A stretch of 64,000 nucleotides of DNA. Source: Congeria kusceri. Its lineage: Eukaryota; Mollusca; Bivalvia; Myida; Dreissenidae. Every line of letters begins with the position of its first letter. Position 1 is the stretch's first letter. The notes beneath the pieces are model-generated. The model searched no databases, had not been told where the DNA came from, and saw only the letters and a list, made by a program, of their open reading frames with translations. Below are positions 1-12,089 of this stretch, piece after piece. The stretch is taken from positions 6,646,915-6,710,914 of the forward strand of contig CM051026.1 of the NCBI GenBank assembly GCA_027627225.1, read 5' to 3'. Position numbers and translations under genes: made by a program.

Positions 1-656
1 TGTCCTATGAGAAGGTGTTGACACAGTTTTTTGCAAAGAGTGCAGCCATCGTTCAGCCATGTTGGCGATAAAGATCCCACACATGCGGCCATCAGAGCCC
101 CATATACCAGATGTGAGTGTGCAGCATCTTACTTAAGTGAGATTTAAAACATGCGGTCTTGTATTGCTCATGTATTATTTTACACAGGCAGAGATTTACG
201 GGACGCAATTGTCTGCGTCAAATATGCATATATTGTCAGTCAGGACCCGTCTTTTAAAAAACTCTGCGTCACATCGGACGCACAATATTTCTAATGTATC
301 GGTACTCTGATCATTACAAGAAAGACAACTCCAGTTAGTCATGTCTGTATAGAGTTGTACATCATGTGTTTCTTGTTGACTATTAACCAGTCGTATGCTC
401 GCGCACCTGTCGTTGCTAGGCACATAGTCGCTTATTCTGAATACTTCTATATTTATCTCGCAAATGCAAATGTAGTGTAGTGTGTTTCATTGTAAGCTAA
501 ATTGGGTACTAAATTGATTAAAGAACACAAGGCTATTGAGATGAAATGATTTTTGGGCGTAGATGTGAATAATTTACAGAAATATACTACTGAAATGTTC
601 CAGTTAGGTATAAATATAAACATTAATAATGTATTCTTTTATATTTAAATGTGCTA
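1..656. other. Single-copy-like left edge, possible exon end
   Basis: Mostly AT-rich sequence with no supported gene. The first 114 bases are less AT-rich and end at a good-looking splice donor (CCAGAT followed by GTGAGT at 115-120), so they could be the 3' part of an exon cut by the window edge. In the frame beginning at base 11 this stretch reads openly to the donor and includes KIPHMRPSEPHIPD, which I do not recognise. No acceptor with a pyrimidine tract is visible upstream and the other two frames have stops. A 75-codon open frame on the minus strand (196-423) has no recognisable content. Bases 121-656 show nothing else. Confidence 0.25.
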
Positions 657-2013
657 TTTTTAGCTCACCTGAGCACAAAGTGCTCATGGTGAGCTTTTGT
701 GATTGCCCGCTGTCCGTCGTCCGTGCGTGTGTCCGTCAATTTTTCATTCAAATGACATCTACTTCTAAACCACTTAACAGATTTTTACCAAATTTCACTG
801 GAATGATCATTGGGTGACCCTCTTTCAAAGTTGTTAAATAATTACAGTTGGCTGCATATGTAGGTCACCAGAGCTAAAAATAGATTAAAAAGTGTGAACT
901 TAAAAAATCTTCTCTGAAACCTCAAGTCCCAGAGGTTTCATATTTGGTATGTAACATCCTATAGTGGTCCTCTACAAAGATTGTTCAAATAATGGCCCTG
1001 GGGTCAAAACTGGCCATTTCCTGGGGGTCACATGGTTTATATAGAATATATAGCATTATGACTTTACAAATCTTCTCCTCTCTGAAGCTGTAAGGCCCAG
1101 AGGTTTCATATTTGGTTTGTAACATCCTTTAGTGGTTGTTTACAAGGTTTGTTCAAACAGGGGGTCACTTGGTTTATATAGTAGCAAAATGACCTTTAAA
1201 ATCTTCTCCTCTGAAACAACAAGGCCCAGAGGTTTCATATGTGGTATGTAACATTTGATAGTGGTCCTCTACAAAGATTGTTCAAATTGTGCCCCTGGGG
1301 TCAAAACTGGCTATGCCCTGGGGGGTCACATGGTTTATATAGACTTATATGGCAAAACATCTTTTAAAATCTTCGCCTGAAACTGCAAGGCCCATAGGTT
1401 CGTATTTCGTATGTAGCATCCTAAAGTGGTCCTCTACAAAAGTTGTTCATATTATGCCCCATGAGTAAAAACTGACCACACCCCAGTGGTCACATGGTTT
1501 ATATAAACTTATATAGCAAAATGACTTTAAAATTCTATTTCTCTGAAACCGCAAGGCCTTGAGGCTTCATATTTGGTATGTATATGTGGTCCTCTACAAA
1601 TATTTTTCAAATTATGCCCTTGGGGTCAAAACTGGTCACGGCCAGGGGGTCACATGGTTTATATGGAATTAAATAGCAAACTGACTTTAAAAATCCTCTC
1701 CTCTGAAACGGCAAGGCCCACAGCTTTCCTATACGTAGTATGTAACATTGCATAGTGTCCTCTCCAAAGATTGTTCAAATTATGCCCCTGGGGTCAAATC
1801 TGGCCACACCCCAAGGGGTCACATGGTTTATTTAGACTCAAATCGCAGAATATCTTAAAAAAGCTTTACCTGAAACAGCAACGCCCAGAGGTTTGTAAAG
1901 ATTGTTCAAATTATGACCCTGGGATAAAAATAAGCCACACCTCGGAGATGCAAATTCTAATTGGGTTGCAAGGTCTCAGGTGAGCGTCCTAGGGCCCTCA
2001 CGGCCCTATTGTT
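657..2013 (+). mobile_element. Tandem-core element, AGCTCACC family, copy A
   Basis: The left end is five T residues followed by AGCTCACCTGAGCAC, then AAA, then GTGCTCA and GGTGAGCT. This forms a near-perfect terminal hairpin of about 15 base pairs with one bulged T. The core is about six or seven diverged units of 130-170 bp, each with the phrase GGCCCAGAGGTTTCATATTT, TATGTAACATCC, CCTCTACAAAGATTGTTCAA and GGTCACATGGTTTATATA. Near the right end CTCAGGTGAGC is the reverse complement of the left start. It is followed by a second hairpin (AGGGCC, CTCAC, GGCCCT) and ATTGTT. No coding sequence lies inside. I infer a non-autonomous Helentron or 'pearl'-like element; the class assignment is uncertain, but the repeat identity is clear from three further copies in this window. 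Confidence 0.8.
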
Positions 2014-2420
2014 AATGATGGTTCTACTTTGACTCAGTTAGCATTTATTCATATTGCAAATGGTTCAATGGCCTGCAAATAAATATTTTCGCCTTTCATT
2101 TGCTTCCCCAAAATGTAAAATGCCATGTTTAAACACTCTAAAGTATGTTTCAATTACACAAAGTCACAAAATAAATTAACAGCAAAAACAAGCAAACACG
2201 GTAATTGGGACCCCGCCTTTATTTACAGGAAAATCATCTACCTGAGTCCTGTCGACCCCTAAAATTTCACATTGATGTTAAACCCTGCACAGGGAATACA
2301 GAATAGTCTTTGTTACAATTGACGAAATTGATATTAAAAAAGATTAAGTTAAAAAAAAAAAACACTGTCAATATGTACCCAGGGTTTGTATTTCATGCCT
2401 ATGTTTCCCATATTTTCCAG
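2014..2420. other. AT-rich intergenic or intronic sequence
   Basis: No repeat or gene is recognised. A pyrimidine-containing acceptor (TATTTTCCAG) closes the stretch immediately before the talin-like exon, so this is probably intron if that exon is or was functional. Confidence 0.5.
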
Positions 2421-2548
2421 TGTGTCATTGCAAGGCTGGGGGGACCATGAAAGAGGCTGTGGATACGATCCTCACGGTAACAGACCGACTGCTCAGCAGC
2501 GTTTGTGACGCCCATGAGATGGTGAGACAGGCCTAGCAACCTGCACAG
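2421..2548 (+). pseudogene. Talin-like rod exon with disrupted frame
   Basis: Read from 2423, the sequence encodes a stretch containing TMKEAVDTILTVTDRLLSS followed by VCDAHEMVRQA. This matches the talin rod at the R2/R3 junction, where vertebrate talin-1 has ATDTILTVT, a short helix, then GDAGEMVRQARILAQ. Talin links integrin tails to actin at focal adhesions through vinculin-binding helical bundles. The exon is bounded by an AG acceptor (TTTTCCAG, ending 2420) and a GT donor (CACAG then GTAGTT at 2549). After EMVRQA the frame meets TAG at 2534-2536. Assuming one extra base before AGCAACCTG and one missing base after it would restore a talin-like ASNLAQ ending just at the donor. So the exon is either a decayed copy or carries sequencing indels. 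No neighbouring talin exon was confidently found. Family assignment is from memory of talin, not from a search. Confidence 0.6.
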
Positions 2549-3106
2549 GTAGTTTTGTATTATAGAACTCTTATGTTTTGGCTGCATTTTCCATCATCAT
2601 GTGAATTTATTTCAACCTGACAATACAATGACATCCATGTAGGCTATAATTATGTTAATACTCTCACCATAGAAACTTGGGATAATCATGGAATAATTAC
2701 TGACTGCATCTGATTTTAAAATGTTCACAATGATTCTGCAGATGAGTTGTGTAACATTGTTTTAAGCAGTGGTTCATGATTTTACAGCAGTGTGGTAAAT
2801 CACTAATTATTTATTAATTATTTAATTGAAAGATATGTACCCGGTATGTCCTTTGTCTTATAGAACTTTTCTCACTTTTCGACCACAGGTGGCCTGTTGA
2901 GTACTCACATAATCACAATAAAAGTTTGAATAAATTCTTGTTATAGTTACAAGCATTCCATCCACGTGATCTTTTTATATTTCTGTTGTGTTTACACAGT
3001 TGAAGTACGGAGGACAAATTGGTCAGCCAGGGACTCGAGTTCTGTAAGCAGTGGGAATGGAACTCGAGCCAGACACTGGACCTGTACTGATCCCCCTCCT
3101 GCCTAG
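2549..3106. other. Putative intron after the talin-like exon
   Basis: AT-rich to about 2990, then a more GC-balanced stretch (2991-3100) containing a possible acceptor TGTGTTTACACAG (ending 3000). I could not match any frame of 3001-3090 to talin helices. No repeats were recognised. Confidence 0.35.
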
Positions 3107-3170
3107 GTGGAAGTGACAGTGGAAGGGATAGTTGTCAAGTCAAGGATTGCAAACACAAGTTCTTGCCGAG
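3107..3170 (+). other. Exon-like segment with strong splice signals
   Basis: The segment is preceded by a strong acceptor (TCCCCCTCCTGCCTAG) and followed by a strong donor (CCGAG then GTAAGA at 3171). It is 64 bases long. Two frames are open: one begins VEVTVEGIVVKSR, the other contains GSDSGRDSCQVKDCK. Neither clearly matches the talin residues expected next (ATSDLVNAIK), so identity is open. Alternatives are an untranslated exon, a frame-shifted relic belonging with 2421-2548, or chance. Confidence 0.3.
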
Positions 3171-3249
3171 GTAAGATGACAATGATAGCAACAATAGTCG
3201 CTGCCTCAGTGCCATGCTGTCCAAATACAGTTTGAATGCACTGAACAGA

Positions 3250-3430
3250 TTTTTAGCTCACTTGAGCTTGAAATGCTCTGGTGTGAACTATTTTGGTCAG
3301 TCATCGTCTGTCTTCAGTTGTTTGTTGTCTGTCTTTTGTTATCAGCAATTTGTATTTTGCTTTTAACAACTTCTCTGAAGCCACTGGATGGATGTTGAAA
3401 AAACTGGGCATATAATTTTATGTTCAGTCT
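3250..3430 (+). mobile_element. Truncated head of AGCTCACC family, copy D
   Basis: Five T residues plus AGCTCACTTGAGC reproduce the 5' end of the 657-2013 and 54884-55698 elements. The terminal hairpin is degraded (right arm GGTGTGAACT). The following text (GTCAGTCATCGTCTGTC, then ACAACTTCTCTGAAGCCACTGG and GATGTTGAAAA) resembles the copy at 54884. No 3' terminus is found, so this is a truncated copy whose right boundary is approximate. Confidence 0.6.
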
Positions 3431-3928
3431 TCGCAAAATCCATTTCATACTGCGTGTTGTCAATTCGGTCAGTCAATGTACTTTAAGTCAATTATTTATT
3501 GTAGTGCCATTAGTAACTTGGTCTAAAGAAGGCCAGTACCGAGCCAAATTGTGCATACTATTGGCAAGTTCCCTTGGAATAATTTTGAGTTATTTGTGCC
3601 TTGAAATGTACTAGTCTGTGCTTGTTCGCTGTGACATTGTGTTTATTATAATGCGTAGAAATACTTAATATTAATAATCAGTAACATGTCTTGTTGCACA
3701 TATCTGCAATATGTTCCAGTCGAATGATGAGTGAATTTTGGCCTCCAATGTGCTTACAAAGTTTGTGCCAAGCATCATGCATATTGCTGTCGAAAGAAGC
3801 TTATAGACTGGCATTTTGTCCTGTTGTATGTACATGTATCAGTGCGTCTGTAAACACTTTAAATATCTTTCCATAAACTACTAGGAAATATTCAACTGAA
3901 TTACACAGCAATTATTCTTGGAGAATTA
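3431..3928. other. Intergenic sequence, nothing recognised
   Basis: AT-rich. Open frames of about 60 codons occur on the plus strand (3420-3614, 3691-3876) with no recognisable content and no splice context. I see no repeat here. Confidence 0.5.
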
Positions 3929-4054
3929 ACAATAAACCTACCTTTTTATGAACAAGTTCCAGCTAATATAACAATAAATCTACATTTTTATGAACAAGTT
4001 CCAGCTAATATAACAATAAACCTACATTTTTATGAACAAGTTCCAGCTAATATA
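3929..4054. repeat. 42-bp minisatellite, 3 copies
   Basis: Three near-identical units start at 3931, 3973 and 4015. Each contains AATAAACCTACATTTTTATG and AACAAGTTCCAGCTAATATA. The first copy differs mainly at its left edge. Confidence 0.9.
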
Positions 4055-7000
4055 ACACTCAGCCTCCTGCTAAAAATGGCTGATGGTCAATATTTCAAAA
4101 CGTGTGAAATAAATGTTTGCATATTTCTCTCAATTGACTATAAAAATCGTGTTAAGTGACAGACGTTTTAGATGCTTCACAATGTATATTCCATATATGT
4201 GTTAAATATGTAAACTATTGTACAAGTTTAGTCTGTTACATATTTACTTTAATTATCCTAAAGAAGAAAAATCTTCGTAATTTGCACACAGAAATACACT
4301 TTATTTCAGTCTGTCACAACAAATAACAAGTGTGGCTCCCATTGATGATACAAGACATGGCCTTCAAAACAGATTTCTTTGATTTTTTCTTCTAATTAAT
4401 ATGCATTTATTTACAGCATGTTGCGGGAACCCTCGTATATATGTTGTATAAAATGTGCTTTGTTTAGGGGAAAAAAATCATATGTATAGGCATGGTAATG
4501 ACATATTCAAGTCTTTAGCATTTAAATTGTATAAACAATGTATACAAGTTTCATAAAGATATGTACTTAAAGTGGCCTCAACTTACAAAATTGTTTTACA
4601 AATTGAGATAGAAAAGTTTGGTAAACATGGTGCATTTGGAGTCCTTTCCCTTATACTGATTTATAAATTTTTGCTATTCACCGAATATTCTGAGCTAGTC
4701 TACTTACCCGTTCGTCGACGGTTAACAACAATTTTCAGAGCACACTGCTTCACATGTAAAACTGTGTGTGTATATAATATACAACGTTTCCCTGTGTTAA
4801 AGGGGAAGTTACATGTATAATATTACTTTGCAGTGCGGGTGCAGTGCTTATAATAAGAATCTATGAGTTTAAAATTGATTTTATCAGTAAAAGAACTCAA
4901 TAACGTGTATAAAACATGATAATTAAAAATGTAATACTAGGATTGTAAAATAAAACTTCTTTATTTCAATATAGCTATACATTAAGATAATAATATTAAA
5001 GTACAGGAATTACCCCTGTTATGACAACAGTGCAAAAACAAGACTGTTGGTAACATGTTTACTTATATAGAGGATTTGCATACAGAGCTTAAACGCTGAA
5101 ACGATGATAACCCTAACCCTTTTGCTTGAAAGTTTGGGTGCCCATCTTACATGGTACGCGTTAAGGTCTTTTAAGGACGTAGCAACTGTAATTTATATTT
5201 TTATTTATATTAGATAATTAGCGACAGTCACAAGATATCACTTCAATTTGTTTTCCCAAATTCTATTGCGTCCACCAGACGCAGACGTTATGAAAATATG
5301 CGTCTCATCGGAAATCTATGCGCCCCAAACGCAGGGCGCGCATCTAGAATTATAACCTATAATTTCAAGAAATAAAGCTTAGTTTTTAACAGTGTTAGTA
5401 ATCCGATGCTCTGCTGCCACTGCCATACACTAACCGATGTGATTTGCTCTTGTATTTTGTGTTAAGGTAATTTGGTCCACGTCTGAGAGTCGTCTACATT
5501 TGTTCCCACCAATACCCCATCCCTCCCTCCAAAAAATTAAATTAAATTGACCTACCCACCTTAAAAATTCTGGTTCGCGTTACCGCAATCAAACAATTGT
5601 TTAAGGATGGCCTAAGTGTTTCAAATATACACTATCACTCAGAAGTATTGACATCTTGATCAACAGTGATGGTTTAGTCAAAATTATTGTAAAAAATAGT
5701 AAAAATCTGACTAGCCATTGGAGTGAATACAACATATTATACAAATTAAGAGATTGATAACTGGGTCCCCGCATTATACATGTGTATATAAACACTGCAA
5801 CACAAAGCTGTTCATGAAGATTGGACAGATGTAAGAGGAGCAAGAAGCATTCTTAATCAGTGGTTTTAAAATAAAACATCCTGGGTGAATAAGGGAGGGC
5901 TCAGCTAACAACAGAAAATGTAGATTATTAAATAACAGTTAGGATCTGTGTTTCTATCTTCCTTTGTGCCTAGACCAGCATGGCTCATATGCATTGCAGA
6001 GGAGAAAGAGGAGAGTAAAAGAAAGATTTATTTTTTTTGGGGGGTGGGTAGTTCGTGCATCTTGAGTAATAAATGTTAATTGTGCACAATAAAACACTAA
6101 ACAATAAATTAGTTATGAAGTAACGTTTAATAAGTAAATTCATATATTGAATTATAACCCAGGTAGATATAAATTAATACCAATATTGGTACGGTGCTAA
6201 TGATATTGACAGAGCCAGTTATATACGATGTAAGCACTGACTGGGTTTAACCCTTTGAATGCATTACTGAGCAATGTTCTAGATTTATATAAGTTGGTTT
6301 TGAAGCATTGACGCCCATCATGGGATGATAGTGATAATTTACAGATGGATGAAGAATATGGTTTGGCAAGAGTTACCTCCCTGTCATCAGGTTAAATACA
6401 ATTAATTTTCCTATTAGTATGGGGTTGTAATTTATATCTGTCAATTTTAGTAAAATTTTGTAAACATGTGCATGAATTGAAAGTTTCTTCCCTTAGATTG
6501 TATAAGCATTTTCAAATTTATTTCTAACTCAAATTCAGTTAAAAGCTTGCTCTTCTTTCATTTCGGTCGTTTTCCATTAGGTTAATGAATTAACAGTATC
6601 AGATGGACCCTTGCTTATAATAGGCCATATCAATGCAATTTTAATAATTTTTTATAAAACTTGTGAAAATAAAGGGCTGTTTGTCAGCATTCATTGTCTA
6701 ATTGAAGATTATTGCTAGGAAGCTCTCGTTATATCAACAGACACTTGATTATATTATCAAAAGCAGTGTTTGTGTTATTCGCTAAATTTTGACGCTAAAT
6801 GGATCATTCATAAAAATTGCATTTAGAAAAATTATATATTGCCTACCTACCTAGACCTCGCTGATAATCACAATAGATACTTAAAAGTAAATTCATTGAA
6901 AGAACTTTTCCAAACAGTGCCATCTTATACATTAATCCAGTACTTGAAAGAAATAAACACATTTAACAAAATTTAGTTCATATTTCCTACTCTATATAGA

Positions 7001-7769
7001 AATCAACATGCGTAAACGGCACGATATAACCATCATGCGTTGAGTTGCCGTAAAACCCAAATAAACAAACAAAAGCTACCAGCAACCTTGGGTAGGCAAT
7101 GGCAAACCAACAAGACCACCAATTTGTTAAGGTTGTCTACAGTGCTGGTCCTACCTGATACATTATTAAGCATCTGCAATATCATTAAGATCCTGCACAG
7201 TCTGCCAAGTTTGTAATAACAAATTCGCTCTCTCATATTTATTTGTTGACCACTTAAATACAACGCTTTGTATGGGTTGAGCAGATTATCAATTTCTCTT
7301 TATATAATTATGAACACGTATTTGAGAATTCTTGTGTGTCCAGTCATAGTAACTCTTCGTACACTGCATGTTTGCCAAAAGCAAATGCATTCTGTTTGTT
7401 GTAGTTATCTCAAACATGTTTGCAATATATGCATCTTCATTACTGGATCTTAAAAAACTTGAGAGATGTTCATTGGAATTATTATGTGTCATTTACTGCT
7501 TCGAAATAACGAGGTTTGACTTTTATCTGAAAATCGTTCAATGTTCATAGTACAGTGTTAAGTGTATCGTACTGGGTTAGCTCATGCCTTCGCCTGTCTG
7601 AATTGTGTTGGTTATTTATCTCTTTTATTCTACTCTTGCATTGGTGCATAATGCTGATAACGACTATATTTGATGGTTCAGTTAAAGATACTGAAATCAG
7701 CAGAAGGTACAATAAAATAGAGTACTTCTAAGTATGACTTCAAATTTAGAAATTCAGTTCCAAAGCATT
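4055..7769. other. 3.7 kb AT-rich intergenic sequence
   Basis: No gene, RNA or mobile element is recognised. Small points are CCCTAACCC at about 5110-5120 (too short to be telomeric), a GC-richer patch at 5265-5345 with several GCGTC or GACGC words, a TTTTTTTTGGGGGGTGGG run at about 6031-6048, and unremarkable open frames of 60-80 codons in both orientations. Nothing here supports transcription. Confidence 0.5.
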
Positions 7770-8665
7770 TTATAATGCTTGCACAAAGTGGGAGGCATAA
7801 AGCATTGCACTTGTCTGTCCATACGTCCGTCTATACTTCTCGAAATTTTGTGGACTCAACTCATCTTCAACTGCTAGGCGGATTTTGCTCAAACTTTCAC
7901 AGGTGAATAACTTTAATGTAAAAGTGATTGTAAAGGAAGGATATTGGCCTTCAACCAATTTTGGCAGAATTATGGCCAATTGTCATTTATTCCACTAAAG
8001 ATTATATACTAATCAACGTGGACTTAACTCCTCTTTAATTGAACTCCTCTTTAATTGCTGGGCGGATTAATGTGTAGGTGATTTTGTTCACCTTTTGGGG
8101 GGGGGGGGGGGGGGGCAGAAACGTTAAACATGATGACATGGTGTGTTGTGCGCAAGAACCAGGTACAAGGTCAAGGTCACACTTAAATGTCTAAGGTCAA
8201 TTAAAAAAATTCAGCCATAGGTTCGGTCTGGAGTATAATTTGGTCCAGCATGGAAGGATTTTCAAATAAATTGGCAGAAATGTTAAGCCTATCTTAAGCA
8301 TAATGAGACGGTGTGTCGCACGCAAGAATCAGGTCCCTAGGTCCAAGGTCAAGGTTACACTTAAAGGTCATAGGTAAAATATAAGATTTTTGCCCAGCGG
8401 GGAATTGCATCCAATAACCTGGCAGAAGTGCTAAGCATGTTGAGATGGTGTGTTGCGTGCAAGAACCAAGTCCCTTAGTAAGAGGTCACGGTCACCCTTA
8501 AAGGTCAGATGTCAAATATAAGAAATTAAACCATAGACCCTTTCTGGGGCATCATTTTGTCCAGCATGGAAGGAATTTTAAATAACATGGCAAAATAGTT
8601 AAGCATGGTGATACGGTTTGTAGCTTGCTGGAACCAGATCCCTAGGTCCAAGGTCAAATGTATAA
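7770..8665 (+). mobile_element. Tandem-core element, 'GTGGACTCAACTC' family
   Basis: The left end is an imperfect hairpin (ATAATGCTTGCAC, AAA, GTGGGAGGCAT). GTCTGTCCATACGTCCGTC and AAATTTTGTGGACTCAACTC follow, then GGCGGATTTTGCTCAAACTTTCAC. From about 8116 there are roughly four units of 147-168 bp containing GGCAGAAATGTTAAGCATG, GCAAGAACCAGGTCCCTAGG and CCAAGGTCAAGGTCACACTTAAAGGTC. A run of 19 G lies at 8097-8115. No 3' terminal hairpin was identified, so the right end is approximate. There is no coding capacity. Confidence 0.7.
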
Positions 8666-8809
8666 ATGTTACGATTTATGACGATATTTTGTCAAGATTA
8701 AAACTATTGATTGGAAATTTGTGATACCTCAACTTACTTCACAGAATAAGCAGAAAGTACGATATAAAAGGAAATTTTTTCTTTAGCAAAATAATTTGTA
8801 TACGTATAG

Positions 8810-9062
8810 ACAATGCGGGCTATGTAGAACAAGCTGTATAAGTGGGAGCATCTGTCTGATTGACTAGTTTTCCACTTTTGAATATATACTTCCAAAATTT
8901 TGTAGACTCATCTCCACTTTTACTGCCTTGCAGATTTTTGTCAAACTTTCACAACTGAAGATCCTTATCGTGATCGTAAGGGAAGGAATTTTATCTTCTA
9001 ATTTTGGCACAATGAAGTCCCTTTGTCATTTTTTCCATTTTAGAAAAAAAAAAAATTATATA
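8810..9062 (+). mobile_element. Degraded second copy of the 7770 element head
   Basis: GTGGGAGCATCTGTCTGATTG, CCAAAATTTTGTAGACTCATC, TGCCTTGCAGATTTTTGTCAAAC and TTTCACAACTGAAG align in order with the head of the element at 7770 at clearly lower identity. The tandem core is missing. The copy ends in a short TA-rich run. Confidence 0.55.
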
Positions 9063-10148
9063 TATATAAATTAGTGGAGGCAAATATTAGTGTTGGCAAC
9101 ATGCCCTTTGTCTGTGTCCAAACATGTGTCATGGGGGCCTCCATGTCTGTGACACGTCAAGTTTCTTTTTTCTTGCGACTGACTAAGTCTTTAAATCGGA
9201 ATGTGAAAGCAATTAGTAACTCTCAAATTCACAATCACAGATCTATTAACATTTTTCTCTTCGATATAATTATATTGGGCACAAATTTGCCAGTGCTAAT
9301 TTGATCCCTTCAGTTGATAACGATGTGAAAGCAATTGTAAAGCAGGGTTTAAAGTAGTAATTTTGGGTAATCAGCCATACTGTCGTCCATTGGGTATGCT
9401 AATATTTTGAAAAAGGATTCCACAATCAGATTCTGAGGTGGTTTATTGTTAAATCAAAGCGCTGAAGGCGCTCCAGTTGTTCGCTATTACGTAACACTGG
9501 GCACATAATAGATGCTCTGGGCAATAAGAGGGATGACACGTTTCAGTTTAAATAAAGGGGTTATAAAAATGTCTGAATGAAAATATTCATTTATTTACTG
9601 TAACATTTGTTCAGTATTATAAATTGGAATTATAAAAAAACTGCCTTGCCAGAAACCTAATGAGACAAATTCTTTTTCCGATTTTCAATTGCATGTTCTT
9701 TCATTGGGCTTCATACATATATTAATTTAAAGTCATTCTGACACTATATTTTAATTTCTAAGACAAATTATCTGGATCTACATGTACGAGTAAATAGTAA
9801 AAAACGACCGTAAACAGTTTCATTACGCTGTCTGTGGAAGAAGGATGATTAGTCTGTAGAAGTTCGAAGCTGTGGAGTTGAGCAAAACTCAATCTTGACC
9901 TTATAAACAATCAACAAGTTGCTGAGTATTAGAAATATTAAATATGATACGAATGCAAAGACTGTGCTACAAGCTTTTCAACCATATTAGCAAGTGTTAT
10001 GTGATAATATGGTCAAGTTACTTAAAGGGAGTTGCTAACAGAATATTGTTGTTTTCTTTTGGAAATATCTTAAAAATGTAGTCCCTTTTAATTTATTAAG
10101 CATCTGCAATAGCAAATCTGTCGAAAAAGTAGATGGAAACATTTTCAA
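9063..10148. other. Intergenic sequence, nothing recognised
   Basis: No gene is supported. A stretch around 9320-9350 (GATAACGATGTGAAAGCAATTG) may be another worn fragment of the 7770 family. The rest is AT-rich unique sequence. Confidence 0.45.
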
Positions 10149-10220
10149 CCTCTGCCAGGAATCGAGCCTGGGAACTTCGAAAAGCGACTCTGACATGCTA
10201 TCCACTAGGCTACTGTAGGC
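10149..10220 (-). mobile_element. tRNA-like sequence (SINE head or tRNA relic)
   Basis: Read on the minus strand there is a good Pol III box A (TAGCCTAGTGG, 10202-10212) and box B (GGCTCGATTCC). The T-arm has a perfect 5-bp stem (CCAGG, CTCGATT, CCTGG). The acceptor stem pairs at only about four of seven positions and the anticodon arm does not fold cleanly, so a functional tRNA is unlikely. A tRNA-derived SINE head or tRNA pseudogene fits best. Confidence 0.65.
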
Positions 10221-12089
10221 ATACTTATTTTAGCGTGGCAAATTTTAGCGGTCGGAAGGTATTTTTTAAAAATACGGAATATTAGCGCTCTTGCTTTACT
10301 GCCAAAATATAATTTTAGCGCTCTGCTGCATCTGACATTTAAAAAAAAAAAAAAAATTGTAGAAAATCTTCATATTTGTTCAATTGATAAACAGGTATCA
10401 GGATTGAAATGAAATAATTTGTAATGCTGTCAGTTTATCTTAATTACCCATTTGACTGCCTGTAGCACATTTAACAAGAAACAAAACAGAACACAAACAC
10501 CTATTCACAACTTACACATTAACCGCCTTTAAAACAATTATCTATTCATAAGCTTTCACACCTGAAACATCTTTCCGCAAACAAAATAGAAAACCACCGA
10601 AAACTCCGGAGTTGTCCCGAGGCGATAATACTGGCTACTTGACACAATTAGACAAATGCACGAAACAGAATCCAAGCAGTTTTTGGGACTTTATTTATTT
10701 ATTATATTAATTGAAAACGAATCATACATCTACTATATATTGTAAATTGTAATTATAAGAAGCTGAAGTTATGTTTTGACAGTGCATTTTAATACATTAT
10801 TATGTAAACAAAGTTCTTCGTAAACAACAAATTTGCTCAAAAATCGGTTCCCAAATTAGCGTCTCAAAGTGTTGTTTACGCCTTTATTTTTATTTATTTT
10901 AACCTTCAAAATATTATTAAACACAGTCTACATATTTCAAAATAGATGCAATTGCAATTATAAACAATAAAAATGATGTTTGACGATGTATTTAACGCTT
11001 AAAAGTTGCAAGTTGTTAACTTAAATATTCCCACGATGTCATGTTCTAATCATATTCAGTATCATAATGATTACCATTGGGCAAATTAAACGATATTCAA
11101 AATGGCACTTCTTACTTTCCCGTAGTGGTGTCAGCCTGGCCTAAAGCTGTTAGGATCATAGTTCTTTGGCTGTTTGGCTTTAAAATAACGGTACATTTAG
11201 TTGTTTTGTGAACAACTTAAAAAGAAAAATTGTAATTATGTGTAATTTGTCACTAGCGGATATTATCTTGTTTTTTATTTCAGGCACACTAAGATTTTAT
11301 AATAAAACCTTTCAAATACTTATTTATAAAAATAACAGATCAACAACTACCGATTATTTGGAAATTACAGCTTGTAAGTGTACCGAAAATAGTTGTGTAT
11401 TTCATAATAATAGGTGTCACTTGAGAGCTCGTTGTCGACTATGACGATGTTATTTGTCTGCATACCTTCAGAATGTCTGAATAGATTGTGAATGATTGAT
11501 TGATTTATGGTCCAATGATAATTATCTCAGAGGGATAATTTTACTTAAGTTTTTTCATAATTACATACAAAATTGTTAACACCTTGAATGCTACCATTGA
11601 GCTTTGATGTTGGTGCTATTAGCTCTGGTCTAATGAAGGCCACTAGCTTCACTGAAGAATGGTTCTGTACAAAGGGAGATCTTTAGAAGTGGTCGCATAA
11701 TTGTTTGGTATTCGCTTCATAATCACAATTATTGGCAAACAAGTGGCAGCATTTGTAGATTTATCGGTAAGCATTGAAAATTGCGTTATTGTCATGTCAT
11801 GTTGCAGTTTTGTACTTCACTTGTAGCAAATCAAATATAATTTAGTCAAATTTTCTTCCACTTAGCTATAAAATTATCTTCATTTTTCGGGGGTTCATAA
11901 AAATATGTTGTACTTGCTTTTTTGTGAACAAATTCAGTGCCGGGGTAATTTAGGGAGTATACTGTTGTATCATGTCTTCCTTTATTGCATGGAAAAACAT
12001 CTGTCATAAATACTATCATGATTTTGGCAGACCGAAACGCTGTGATTGTGTAGTATTAAGAACATCAAATTTTGTGGCATGGCCAATAA
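10221..12089. other. AT-rich intergenic sequence with TTTTAGCG words
   Basis: 10226-10330 holds repeated ATTTTAGCG or TTAGCGCTC words that may be a fragment of a dispersed repeat adjoining the tRNA-like sequence. An A run lies at about 10339-10354. The remainder is AT-rich with short open frames that show no recognisable domains. Confidence 0.4.

Noticed and set aside
1..120. First exon-like piece as an upstream talin exon (HAAIRAPYTRCE resembling HATGAGPAGRYD)
   Set aside because: That talin segment overlaps residues already encoded by the 2421-2548 exon, and the frame has a nearby stop, so the resemblance is probably chance.
5108..5122. Telomere-like CCCTAACCC
   Set aside because: Only about two hexamers; expected by chance.
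196..5345. GCGTC/GACGC-rich patches at 200-300 and 5265-5345 as copies of one repeat
   Set aside because: Shared words are short and the order does not align convincingly in either orientation.
10149..10220. Functional tRNA gene
   Set aside because: Boxes A and B are good, but the acceptor stem and anticodon arm do not pair.
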